A DNA stretch of 57,623 nt from Polysphondylium violaceum. Its lineage: Eukaryota; Evosea; Eumycetozoa; Dictyosteliales; Dictyosteliaceae. The notes beneath the pieces are model-generated. The model was not told the DNA's origin, did not search any database, and saw nothing but the letters and a program-made list of their open reading frames with translations. Of the stretch, positions 12,086-22,529 are shown one piece after another; positions within the stretch are counted from its first letter, which is position 1; each line of letters begins with the position of its first letter. The position numbers and the translations under genes are program-made. The stretch spans positions 1 through 57,623 of the forward strand of contig AJWJ01000097.1 in assembly GCA_000277445.1 (NCBI GenBank), in the 5' to 3' direction.

Positions 12086-14107
12086 TTAAACACCACCAAC
12101 AGATTCTGGTGTGTATGGTGAATCATATCCATCATAATTGGGCTTATCGCCATTTGGACCATTTGGACTACTATTATAAGTTCCACTACCATTTAAATCA
12201 TTATTCATTGGTTGGAAATTATTATTATTGTTATTATTTTGATTGTTATTATTTTGGTTATTATTATGATTGCCATTATTACCACCAATTGAAATATTAG
12301 ATGGACCATCTGGTTTAATGTGTCTCGTTCTTCTACCATCTTTATGAAGATCTTTTAATTTACCAATTCTAATAAGATATTGACCATGACTTTGAACTTG
12401 TTCTCTAGTTTTATCTGGAAGATGACTATGAATAGTTTTCCAACTCTTGCCATATTTATTATAAGCTTCTGCAAATTTTTCATCATCCTCGGCAGACCAC
12501 AAGGTATTTCTTCTAGAGGTTCTCTTTCTTGGTTTGGTATCTTTTGATCCGTCCTCTCTCTTTCTCTTTAAATCACCATCAGCACCTCCACTAGAAGTAG
12601 CACCACTTACACCACCGGCACCACTTGCACCTGAAGATGAAGAGTTGGTTGGTTTACCACTTAGACCGGCAATGATATTACTAGCGGAATGATAACCATT
12701 GTTATTGATTGGAGATGATGATCTTGAACGAGACATTGATCTAGAACGTGATCTAGAACGGGATCTTGAACGAGACATTGATCTTGAACGTGATCTTGAA
12801 CGGGATCTTGAAATAGAACGTGATCTTGATCTAGAGAATGATCTTTCGCTATTTTCGGAATCAGATTCTTGTTGACGAGATTCAAAAATCTTTAATAATG
12901 TTTTTTGATATTTACTTAATAACATGCTTTTTTTGGTAATAGAGCTATCCAACTCTTTAATTTTATCGGAAAGTGTTATATTTTCTTTTGAAACTTTATC
13001 AAAATTATTTTGAAGATTTTGGTTTTGTGTTAATAATTGTTGATATTGAGTTTGTAATTGTTGATGTTGAGTTTGTAATTGTTGATATTGAATTTGTAAA
13101 TTATTATTACTGTTATTATTGTTGTTACTACTATTACTACTACTTTCTTTTTTTACACTTGATAGAGATGGTGAAGATGAACTAGGTGAACCAGTTGAAC
13201 TTCTTTCCCTTTTGGAATCACGATCTGATCTACGTGACTCTCTATCATGATCACGGTCTCTTCTACTCTCACGGTCACTACGTGAGTCTCTATCACTACG
13301 ATCTCTGTCACGGTCACGATCACTACGCGACTCTCTATCACTACGAGATGATTCTCTATCACTACGGTCACCACGATCTCTGTCACGATCACTACGCGAC
13401 TCTCTATCACTACGATCTCTATCACTACGTGATGATGAAGATGAGGATGATTCTCTTGATTCATAGTCATCTCTTTTCTTTGATGATGATGATGATGAAG
13501 ATGATTGTTCACCTCTAACCGGTGTTGCTAATAATGATGATGTTGATGTTGTTGATGATCCCATTAAATCGTGTGGTGGTGACATGGTTGCTGGTGTAGT
13601 AGTTGATGATATTGATGGTGATGAATTTTTAAAATTTGTTTGTTGTTGTGGTGCTTGTAATTGTTGAGGTAGTTGAAGTGTTGTTTGTTGTTGTTGTGGT
13701 TGTTGTGGTGGTGATTGTAGAGTTTGTTGTGGTTGAATTAAATTACTAATATTATTGTTGTTTTGATTATTATTACTATTAAAATTATTATTTAAATTAT
13801 TATCATTTGTTGGTGATGTTGTTTGTAAAGTATTTGATGGAGTTGGAGAGTTGAAAAATTCACCGTTAGATGTTTGAATAATATTTTGAATATTTCTTTT
13901 ATATTTTGAATCTTGATCCTCACCACTAGAGTGGTTTGGCGAATATGAGTAATTTGAACTTGGTGACGAATAATACTCATCATTCAATGGTTTATCATTG
14001 CTATTGTTATTGGTGTTTGTGTTTATGATATTACTATTTACATCTGAAAATGATTTTGGTTGAAAAGCCACTTCTTGTTGTGGTTGATTTTGTTGTTGTG
14101 GATCCAT
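12086..14107 (-). CDS. SANT/Myb-domain nuclear protein with SR tract, 673 aa
   Basis: Likely DNA-binding regulator. A single SANT/Myb repeat at residues ~535-590 (TLWSAEDDEKFAEAYNKYGKSWKTI is split by W, W and I positions) ends with a helix resembling the SHAQKY class (QVQSHGQYLIRIG). Before it lie an N-terminal Gln/Asn-rich region, a long run of DR/SR/ER repeats (near 13200-13440), a Gln-rich coiled-coil-like segment (near 12880-13130) and about 30 residues of near-pure RS repeats (12725-12835). The C terminus is Asn-rich. Single exon; the ATG at 14107 opens MDPQQQNQ. The combination of RS repeats and a Myb domain is unusual. Domain call secure, function inferred. Confidence 0.85.
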   Translation of the reverse strand: MDPQQQNQPQQEVAFQPKSFSDVNSNIINTNTNNNSNDKPLNDEYYSSPSSNYSYSPNHSSGEDQDSKYKRNIQNIIQTSNGEFFNSPTPSNTLQTTSPTNDNNLNNNFNSNNNQNNNNISNLIQPQQTLQSPPQQPQQQQTTLQLPQQLQAPQQQTNFKNSSPSISSTTTPATMSPPHDLMGSSTTSTSSLLATPVRGEQSSSSSSSSKKRDDYESRESSSSSSSRSDRDRSDRESRSDRDRDRGDRSDRESSRSDRESRSDRDRDRDRSDRDSRSDRESRRDRDHDRESRRSDRDSKRERSSTGSPSSSSPSLSSVKKESSSNSSNNNNNSNNNLQIQYQQLQTQHQQLQTQYQQLLTQNQNLQNNFDKVSKENITLSDKIKELDSSITKKSMLLSKYQKTLLKIFESRQQESDSENSERSFSRSRSRSISRSRSRSRSRSMSRSRSRSRSRSRSMSRSRSSSPINNNGYHSASNIIAGLSGKPTNSSSSGASGAGGVSGATSSGGADGDLKRKREDGSKDTKPRKRTSRRNTLWSAEDDEKFAEAYNKYGKSWKTIHSHLPDKTREQVQSHGQYLIRIGKLKDLHKDGRRTRHIKPDGPSNISIGGNNGNHNNNQNNNNQNNNNNNNFQPMNNDLNGSGTYNSSPNGPNGDKPNYDGYDSPYTPESVGGV

Positions 14108-14967
14108 AGCTTCAATAGATATCTATCACTACTTCTCAATTGAATGATGGTAGAATTAATCGCAAGAAGTTGTTTTATATGTTGCTTTTTTTTTTTTTTT
14201 TTTTTTTAGTAAAATTTTCTTTTTTAGAAATTTATAGTTTTTTTTTATATTTGTCAATAGATCTCTTTGAATATTTATATATATATAGGGTCTAAGCAAT
14301 GAGTTAGGTTAGAATAATTGAATTTCAAAGGGGCAAATAAAGATAAAAAAATAGAAAAAAAAACTACAGTTTGATTTGAAACTATAAAAAAAGAAGCAAG
14401 TGTTGGACCGTTTTGGGTTTTTTTAAAAATTTTATAAAAACAAAATTTTTTTGAAGATCAAATTTAAATTGAAGTAGAAGAGGTGGGCTTGTAAAGTGAA
14501 ATTAAAATAAGATTACAATTGATGTATATCGGGTGTGTGGTAGACTAATAAAACAAGATATAATGGTAGCACAAGAGAAAGTATGTGCTTTGAACAAAAA
14601 AGTAAATGAACACTATGAATTATGAAATAGCAAGGAATGATGATGCTGAAAGTGATGATGGTGATACAAAAAAAATATAAAAAAAAAAAAGACACAAAAG
14701 AAAGTGATAGAAATTTTAGATAAAAAAATTGAGATATTTTTTCAAAAAAAAATCAAAAAAAATAAGAAAAAAAAAAAAAAAAAAGTACACAACTTTTTTA
14801 TGTGATAATTATCTTTTGGGTTTGAGATAACTATTAAGGCTAGAGAGGGGTGTTTGAAAATAAAATTAAAAAAAAAAAAAGTGGGCTATATCACGCAAAT
14901 GATAATAATACACCAAAAAGCCTATCTATCTTCACCCTTACAAATTGTTGTTTGTGTGTATATGTGT

Positions 14968-14998
<31 letters not shown>

Positions 14999-16723
14999 GT
15001 AGCAAAGTGCTGGTCGATAAGAATGATATTATAAAACACTATAAATTAATGGGGGTGGATGTTAAAAAAAAAAATTATTTAAAGGGCTGTTTTTACCCTT
15101 GATGAAAAGATACCTTTTGTGTGATAGTATTTCTAATTGATTGTGTGTGTATGTGTGCCTATTTGTTGAATGTGGGGTATAATATGAAATCTAAAGGATT
15201 CCTTGTAATGATCTTTGATTGATTGTGTTTAGGGGTGTATTGTGTGTGTTTGTTGAAGTGAGTAAAGGATCTATTATTATGAATTATTGTTGGTCGTTGT
15301 TGTTAATGGTCGATGATATTTGTTGTGATAAGAATACACAGAGCCTCTTGAGAGATAGATTTAAATAAATACAAAAAAAAATAAATAAAAAATAAAAATA
15401 TTTTTTTACAAAAAAAACAAAAATAATTATTTAAAAATAATTATTATTCGCAATGCAGCTACCTATCTCTGTGAAAAATTATAACTGCAGTTTGTGTTGC
15501 GCAGCGGCGACGGTAGTGATCGCATCTTTAATAGAATAGGGTTCTATTTGTTATAACTAACTAGACAAAAAAAAAAAAAAAAAAAAAACTTTTAAAAGAA
15601 TAATCAACACACACACACAAACACCTATGTATGTCGTAACATGGTGTACGATGATGAGATAGTATCTCTTTAAATATCTAGAGATAAACGACAATGATTA
15701 TTTATTTATTAACAATACAATACCTTTATTATTTGTATAAACTTGTAGTAATAATGAGGAAAAGATAAGAGTTAGAGGATATATAAATAAATTTGGGAAA
15801 TAATAGATAAAAAAAGAAAGGGAGAAAAAAAGAGAAGAAAAAAACAAAAAAACAAAAAAAGATATTATCTGTACAAAATGGGAAATAATAAATATAAATA
15901 TTACACCAATAATTCAGTCACAGTATTATTTGTTTTCTAAAACAACAAACACATCACTCTTAATCCTAAAAGGAAATAGAAATAATATTAAAGGTTGGAT
16001 TTGGAAAGAAGAAATGACAAAGATTCTAAATTTGGAAATTGGATGAATTTAGTTAAAAAACACAGACACACTGTATAGATTTTATTATTATTATTATTAT
16101 TTTTGCTATTATTTAATTATATATGTGAGTGTGTTTTTTAATATATATGTGGTACACTTCTAAAATAGTATTGGAAAAAAAAAAAAAAGATTAACAAAAA
16201 TAGATATCCTCTCTTAGAAAATTTATATATATCAATAGTAGTAATAAATAAAAATGATATCTATACTGAATTTTCTTTCGTCGCTTTTTCGATAAATTTG
16301 AATCATTCAACCCACCACATCCCACACAACCCACAAAATTTTTACGAGTTTTGATGAAATAGAGATGGTGTGTTGGTATGTGTGTGTGGGTGTATTGCTC
16401 ACTTTATAAACAAAATATTTAAATTTCCAATTTGAAAATCAATATATCCAATTAGAGTGAATATTTTCTCTCTGCCAAAAAGTAAATAATCTTTGGTTTG
16501 GTGGTAAAAGATAGTGTGAGTGAGTGTTTGTTGTTTTAGTGAAATTTAATTGCCTAGAGTTGATATTGCATGTCTCAATTATAAAAACAGATATAGAAAT
16601 TAATTAATTAATTAATTACTATGGTTTGTGTGTTTGCGAGAGTTTTGTAGTGTTAAAGAATACAAAAGGGGAAAAAGAAGAAGACAGGAATTATATCTTT
16701 TTACACTACTACCATTTTTACTC

Positions 16724-16764
<41 letters not shown>

Positions 16765-16900
16765 CTGCTAAAATACCACTACTATGACTGCTCCTACTAA
16801 TATATTATCTGCTTTAATAAATTGATTCAAATTTATTTGATTTAATGTACAACATTGAATAATAATACTAAAGAGTATGATTGTGTGTTTGTGATCAAAT
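14108..16900. other. Long gene-poor region (2.8 kb)
   Basis: Upstream of the Myb gene. Dominated by A/T homopolymers (for example 14188-14208, 14970-14998, 15568-15590), GT-rich stretches (15120-15310), an AATT repeat (~16598-16617) and an ATT repeat (16726-16760). A perfect match to the dictyostelid DUSE consensus, ACCCACAA, occurs at 16330-16337, but no structured RNA follows it. The one compositionally distinct part, about 15448-15560, is listed separately. No protein gene is convincing here. Confidence 0.5.
15448..15560 (+). other. GC-enriched island with nested complementarity, possible structured RNA
   Basis: This ~110-nt block is far richer in G+C than the surrounding DNA. It can form an outer 7-bp helix (TTATAAC 15479-15485 with GTTATAA 15550-15556) enclosing a 7-bp hairpin (AATAGAA 15530-15536 / TTCTATT 15542-15548, loop TAGGG) and a TGCG/CGCA pairing (15498-15501 / 15521-15524). 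CTACC at 15459-15463 could alternatively pair with GGTAG at 15512-15516. I recognise no RNA family; the UUGCGCAG string recalls U4 but the rest of U4 is missing. Strand is not certain. Confidence 0.3.
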
Positions 16901-17032
16901 CTAAAGCCAATGGTTATGATTGGGTCTGGAGCCGGGGAAATAGCCACCATTATTGTATGGTGAGTTTGCTCTTTCATAAAAACGGTCTTTAATTGTACCC
17001 CCAATCACAATAACTCTTTTATTTGGAATCAT
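16901..17032 (-). CDS. Mini-gene A: 43-aa Gly/Tyr/Asn-rich peptide
   Basis: Open from ATG 17032 to TAG 16901. It starts MIPNKRVIVIGG and ends with ANSPYNNGGYFPG and NHNHWL. The local sequence is clearly less AT-rich than the flanks, as expected for coding DNA. It shares its layout with the mini-gene 342 bp upstream on the same strand: a start of M-x-x-N-K-R, then A-N-S-x-Y-x-N, a Gly-Gly-Tyr core, and a terminal Trp plus one hydrophobic residue. No known family is recognised. Function unknown; a secreted or structural peptide is possible, but no signal sequence is obvious. Confidence 0.5.
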   Translation of the reverse strand: MIPNKRVIVIGGTIKDRFYERANSPYNNGGYFPGSRPNHNHWL

Positions 17033-17373
17033 TTTATATAAACTATGATGATAATCATGTATTGTTGTTAATAAGTACCTAATTATATTATATCATTGCA
17101 TAACCTTACATTTATAATATAAATAACTAAACAACTACACCAATACTATCTACCACTAAACAACGAAATCAATCAATAAATTTCAAACAAAAAAAAAATA
17201 TAAAAAATATAAAAAAATAAAAAAAAAAAAATTCAGATTTGTGATGTTGTGAATGGATTGATAAAATTTATGACAAATAATTTCTACATTGTATACCATT
17301 TCTTTGTCTTTTGAGATATCTATCTATTGATGAAAAAGCCATAGGAATTGACTTTTTTTAAAAAGTGAGTGGT

Positions 17374-17526
17374 TTAGAACCAACCATGACCTCCGGTATA
17401 ACCACCACCGTTACCTCCATAGTTGTAGTAAGAGTTGGCTTGACTAACGTCCTTTTGTGGTGCAGCAGTAGTGCTACTGCTTGATGAGCGATTATTTTGA
17501 CAATTTCTACGTTTATTATGATACAT
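17374..17526 (-). CDS. Mini-gene B: 50-aa Gly/Tyr/Asn-rich peptide
   Basis: Open from ATG 17526 to TAA 17374. It starts MYHNKRRNCQNNR, then a Ser/Thr patch, QANSYYNYGG, a Gly-rich stretch, and ends GGHGWF. Codon choice and base composition stand out from the AT-rich flanks. It is parallel in design to the mini-gene at 16901-17032, so the pair looks like a tandem duplication that has diverged. No family recognised. Both genes are below common annotation length cut-offs. Confidence 0.55.
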   Translation of the reverse strand: MYHNKRRNCQNNRSSSSSTTAAPQKDVSQANSYYNYGGNGGGYTGGHGWF

Positions 17527-17819
17527 ATGTGTTCTTTATTTTATTTGTTTTATTATTTATTTATTTAGTTAATTGTTTTAGTAATTATATAAATATATGA
17601 ATTAATATATAGACATATATTATTACTTACTTATTAAATTAGTATTTGAATTTTTTTTAAAAAAAAATAAAAATATGATTCTCTCTTATTCTGCTCATTT
17701 TATCTTCTCATAAACAGATTCGTGCAGGTGTTCGATCACTTTTTTTTTTTTAAATTTAAAAAAAAAGGGGGCAGGTCTGAAAGGACCAAGATTTTCTTGG
17801 CCCCAAATTTAAATAAAAT

Positions 17820-20800
17820 TTATTGGTGGTTGTGAGAAATGTTTGAAGAATAGGAATTTGACAATGTTGTGCCAAATTCACTCAAATCACCGGCACCATC
17901 ATGCATTGGATTACGATTACTGTTGTTGTAATTATTGTTGTCGTTATTGTTACTATTATTTTCATAAATATAATCACTATTGTAGTCACTATCTTGATTT
18001 AAAGAAATACTCTTTGAACGATGAAGAGGATACAAATCAATGGGTTCTATTTTATCTTCGAGGATGTTGAAATAGGGTTGATTGAATAGTGAGGGGGTGG
18101 CTAGGAATGGAATGTGCTCCTCTTTTTTCTCAAATGCTTTAATGTATTTCTTTCTCTTTCTTGATTCCAAATGTGAGCAATAGGCAATGACGATAGTCAT
18201 GAAAAAGATAATTGACAAAATAATGACAAACACAATAGTACCACGATCGGGGAATGATCGATTGGTGTCTGTGTAGCATCCGCCATCTTTTTTAGAGAGT
18301 ACTTCGTTTTTGGCCATCAGAGTGCTAAAGTCGCATTGAAAGTTGAGGTGTTTTTGGAATTGAGAGGACGAGTAGAGGATCTTGGTGTTTCTGTCGTTGG
18401 AGTTGGAAGAGATGATTTTGGAGTTCATGGGAAACACTAGACCATCGAGATCAATTCTTTGAGTGATTCTGTGATAGAGGACTATGTCTGATATACCGAT
18501 GGTGACCCAGCTATTCAAAGACGATATCCTGACATCGGCCGCTGGTGGACAAATATAGTTGGGATCCTGAATAGTAGAGGCCCAAAAGTGCATATTCAAG
18601 GAATAGTTGGCGCTAGAGAGATTGTTTTCGTTTTTGAGATCAACAATAAATCTGCCATTGTTTCTTGGCACCTCGACCTCTTCACCACCATAAAACATGA
18701 TGATGTGTTTGGGTGGACGAAAGAGTCTGACATTGATAAGAATGTCGTTGTGTTTGGCAGTGTAGATTGTGTCTGTTGTATTGGTTTTCTCCATCGTCCA
18801 TTGGAGACCACTGGTGTCCAAGATCTCGTCATTTTCTATCAACTCTATCCTGTGCAACTGTACTGTAAACACATAGTCGCTAATATACTCTGGATAGTGA
18901 TACTTGAATCCTGGCGCGTCTGGGTAAGGCTCAATGGTAGTGTCCGGTATATCTCGTTCACAAAGTGGTCCGGTAAAATTGGGCAAACACTCACAACGAC
19001 CTCCTCTGCATCGCGCTGTGCTGTGCTGAATGCATTGATCCTCGCAAACAGAGTCTGTGTTTGTGTATGCATGCTTTAGCACAACCGTTTGGTTTTGTAC
19101 AGATATCTCAGCGGGTTGATTGTAAATGATGTTTTCTTTGTCTACAGCAGGATAATAGCAGAGAATATAGTCATCGGGTTCGTCATTGAGTGGACAACAT
19201 GTGATGTTTCCAATTGTTACGCTGATTTGGTTTCTCTTGGCCTTGAGGTTTCTGCCATAGATTGTCAATATACCGCCCGAGGTCATCGATAGACCTGGAA
19301 TATGGTCGATAATTGGCGCGGGATAGCTCAGAGTTTTGGTGTACTGGGGTGCCATGTTGGGGAACACGAGACCAACTTTATTATTGGAGCCATAAGAGTT
19401 TTGCGGTGGCACGCATACGGCCGACGATTCATTGATGATTCTCATATTGAGGCAAGGTTTAGAGTTGATACGTATTTCGGCCAAGTCCTTCATTGGCAAA
19501 GTCGTGCAATACACATATATATGGTCAGTGTAAGACTGTGGACTACTAACACGAATGTCTGGGTTGTACACACTGGTGTAGTAAAAGGATATGTCTGATA
19601 CATTGGCTTGCAATCCGTCAATCACTACATTCAGGGTTGCAGGGATTGAGATATTGGCGTTGGGAGGAATTGTAAAGATCAGGCTAGTGTCAGAGACCAC
19701 AGTATCGTTGGCTATGAAATCTTCAATTTGAACCTTCGCGTATTCAAAAGAGGTCAGATGCTTTCCACTAATTGTTACTTTGCCACCTACACCTATTGGC
19801 ACTCTGCTTATGCTCTCCACAACAGGTACGTGATAGTCGAGATCTAGTTTGGTGGTTTGATTGAATACAGTGACATAGATATCCTTTCCATGTCTACCAG
19901 GTGGGTTTTTACACCTTATCACCGAGTTTGGTCTGGTGACAATAGGTTTCTCACATATGGTTCCATCACTAAACTTTACAACGATTGGATCCCTCATACC
20001 AAAATCTACACCACTAATTGTTACATTTCCACCCAAGGGATCAATGGTTGACACCTTTGTTATAAAAGGTGTGCAATGTGATGGAGCCAAGTTTGTCAGA
20101 ATTGTTATTCTTGCGTCACATACAATTGATGATGGTATAGTTCCCAGTAATTCATTCCCCAACAAATTTATATATTTAAATGGTGCATAGTCCAATATTG
20201 TTTGAGGAAGATAGCCTGTAAATTCATTATCCTGTATATCCAATACCTCTAAATAACCTGTCTTCCATAATGAATTTATATACAGTGATCCGATCAGTTG
20301 ATTATGACTTATGTTTCTAGATTTCACAATAATGAATATTAATATAATGGTTGTTATCATTTACACATCTATACTCTATCGATATTTACAAATGACTTAT
20401 AATGCCCTTTGATAATAATGGTACAAATCCTATCAATTTATTATTACTTAGATCACTGTAATATATTAGTATTGATCATTATAAGATATATTTATAATAC
20501 TACATACACTTTTCTTAATTTCCCTTGTTTAAATAAAGGATTAGGTATTGTTCCACTCAATTGATTAAATGATAGATTCCTTTAATAATAGAGATAGATA
20601 AATATTAATATTACATGTAATTTAGAAACTTTAAAAGTAAACAACATACAGATATTCCAACATGGGTGATTTCCAAGAAAGACTAAAATAACCTTTTAGT
20701 TTGTTGTATGAAAGATTGATTGATATTAAATTTGGTGAATTTACAGGTGGAAAAGGATCACATGTAATTTGATTATGTGATAAATCTAAATATTTTAAAG

Positions 20801-21418
20801 ATTCTAAACTAAATAGACCTGTAGGCAAAGGTCCATCCAATCGATTATTTGAGAAATTTAGATACTCCAATGTATCTAAAAATGACAACTGACTTGTTAT
20901 TTGGCCTGTTAGATTATTATTTGATAAATCTCTATCATAATATAAATTTATTCAATGTTAATAACCTTCACACACTATTATTTAATTACAATTATTTACA
21001 TTTTAACTAGATCAAGTGTATCTGAACAAGTGATACCATATAGATTACATATATCTATGTTTTTAGATTTTAATTTACTACTTATAATATCATTTAGGGT
21101 TTTGTTCTTATCAATGGCTTGAAAATATTCTTCCCAGAGGTAATAGGGTAGTGTGCCTGTGAGAGGATTGATAGAGTTCATTGAGTAGGAAACATAATTA
21201 TCGGATGAAACTAATGTCTCTGTATATGCTTTCCAACCAGTGTTATTTATCCAATCTGTGCTTCCTTGTGTGTCGTAATAGATTCGAAGTAGTATGAAAT
21301 GTTGTCGCGTGTTTCCAGCTTGTGTAATGCATTTGTTGTTACTATAAATTATCATTATCAATAATAATATAATTAAATATCTATTGTGTATTGTTGTTGT
21401 TCTTGTTGTTGATATCAT
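17820..21418 (-). CDS. ComC-like LRR-TIG-EGF transmembrane receptor, 1111 aa
   Basis: Cell-surface protein of the ComC type. Exons: 21000-21418, 20650-20931, 20508-20579, 20390-20455, 17820-20316; introns of 68, 70, 52 and 73 nt, all phase 2. Order: signal peptide (YLIILLLIMIIY, residues ~13-24), Cys-containing cap (DICNLYGITCSD), leucine-rich repeats (LSNNNLTG, FSNNRLDGPLP, LSHNQITC, LSFNQLSGTIP), then several IPT/TIG folds (GGNVTISGVDFG, GGKVTISGKHL, GGILTIYGRNL). An EGF module (CEDQC to CECLPNFTGPLC, ~700-733) and a membrane-proximal beta region like the ComC supersandwich domain follow. One TM helix lies near 972-994. The tail is ~115 residues and ends Asn/Ser-rich. Likely cell-cell recognition; the ligand is unknown. 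Confidence 0.88.
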
Positions 21419-21875
21419 TTTGGTTATATATATATTTATCGTAACTTTATATCTTTTTATAGTATTGTATAAATATAGTATAGTATCGAAAAATAAACAA
21501 AGATGAGTTTATAGAATAAATATATATATCTATAAAATTTATTGCGAGTGGTGAAAACTTGTTTTGGTAAGCTACATAAATTGTGATTAAATTTATTATA
21601 TTGATTTTGAGAAATGTTCTAATGAGGGATAAAATGGTAAATATATATATGTATATAATTATAGAGTGGTGGTCTACCCCCCAAAAAACAAATATATATT
21701 TAGTGTGGTGACTATTATGGTGTGTATGTAAATTTTTACATATATATGCATCACCGTCAACCATATACTGAATGTTTTTTTACTATTTGTGGTGTGTGTG
21801 AGTGTGTGATCAATTTTAGGATAGATATTATATTAACATAAAATCAATTCATCCTATTAAAGAAACTATGACTAT
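21419..21875. other. Intergenic spacer
   Basis: AT-rich, with TA runs, between the receptor's start and the dehydratase's stop on the minus strand. A 105-codon open frame here is antisense low-complexity sequence without family resemblance. No gene called. Confidence 0.45.
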
Positions 21876-22457
21876 CTATGGGTTATTGTTACTATTATTA
21901 TCTGATTTTGTTTTTATATCTGGATGATAGATAGTGGCAGGACCATCAATGACTAGGGATTCTTTTAAAGTATCTTTACAAATTGAAAAACATTTTGTAT
22001 CGAAATAGATTCTTTTACCCTTGATTAAAGTGATCTCTACCTGAGCTTTAACAGTGTCACCTACAAATGTAGGATTACGATAATTAAACTCTTGACTGAT
22101 ATAGACACTACCTGGTCCTGGTAGCTTTGTGCCTACAACTGTACTAATCAAAGAAGATACCAATGCACCGTGGACTATATTCCTTTTGAAATTGGTTTTA
22201 CTTTTTACATATTCTACATCCAAATGAATTGCATTATTGTCTCCTGTCAGACTCGCAAACTGTTGTACTTGTTCTGTCTCAAATACTCTATAAATACATT
22301 CTGTATCTCCAACTCTAATCTCTTTATTATTTATATAATATTTTTTAATATTATTATTATTATTGCTAAAAGATGTTGATGTTGATGGGGATGAGCACAT
22401 ATATCTCACAAGATAATGTTTACTCTGATTAATAAATAAAGATGACTTTGAAATCAT
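21876..22457 (-). CDS. MaoC/hotdog (R)-specific enoyl-CoA hydratase or 3-hydroxyacyl-ACP dehydratase, 193 aa
   Basis: Single-hotdog dehydratase of the MaoC/R-hydratase type, interconverting 3R-hydroxyacyl and trans-2-enoyl thioesters. The catalytic segment FASLTGDNNAIHLD carries the conserved Asp and His. It is followed by IVHGALVSSLISTVVGT and PGPGSVYISQEFNYRNPTFVGD, all typical of the family. The first ~40 residues are basic and Ser-rich (MISKSSLFINQSKHYLVRYM), which suggests a mitochondrial targeting peptide. It may therefore serve mitochondrial fatty-acid synthesis, like Htd2. Single exon, normal length. Assignment to fold and reaction is strong; the exact pathway is inferred. Confidence 0.88.
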   Translation of the reverse strand: MISKSSLFINQSKHYLVRYMCSSPSTSTSFSNNNNNIKKYYINNKEIRVGDTECIYRVFETEQVQQFASLTGDNNAIHLDVEYVKSKTNFKRNIVHGALVSSLISTVVGTKLPGPGSVYISQEFNYRNPTFVGDTVKAQVEITLIKGKRIYFDTKCFSICKDTLKESLVIDGPATIYHPDIKTKSDNNSNNNP

Positions 22458-22497
22458 TTTAGATTTCTTCTTGGAGAGGGGTGATCATTGGATTAGA

Positions 22498-22529
<32 letters not shown>

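Noticed and set aside
15497-15560. U4 snRNA-like string UUGCGCAG in the GC-rich island
   Set aside because: It could pair with the U6 sequence CUGCGCAA, but the U4 5' stem-loop and the UGCUAAU stem I segment are missing.
16330-16337. Perfect DUSE motif ACCCACAA
   Set aside because: The sequence about 60 nt downstream, where an RNA should start, is AT-rich and unstructured. One 8-mer match in 57 kb is expected by chance.
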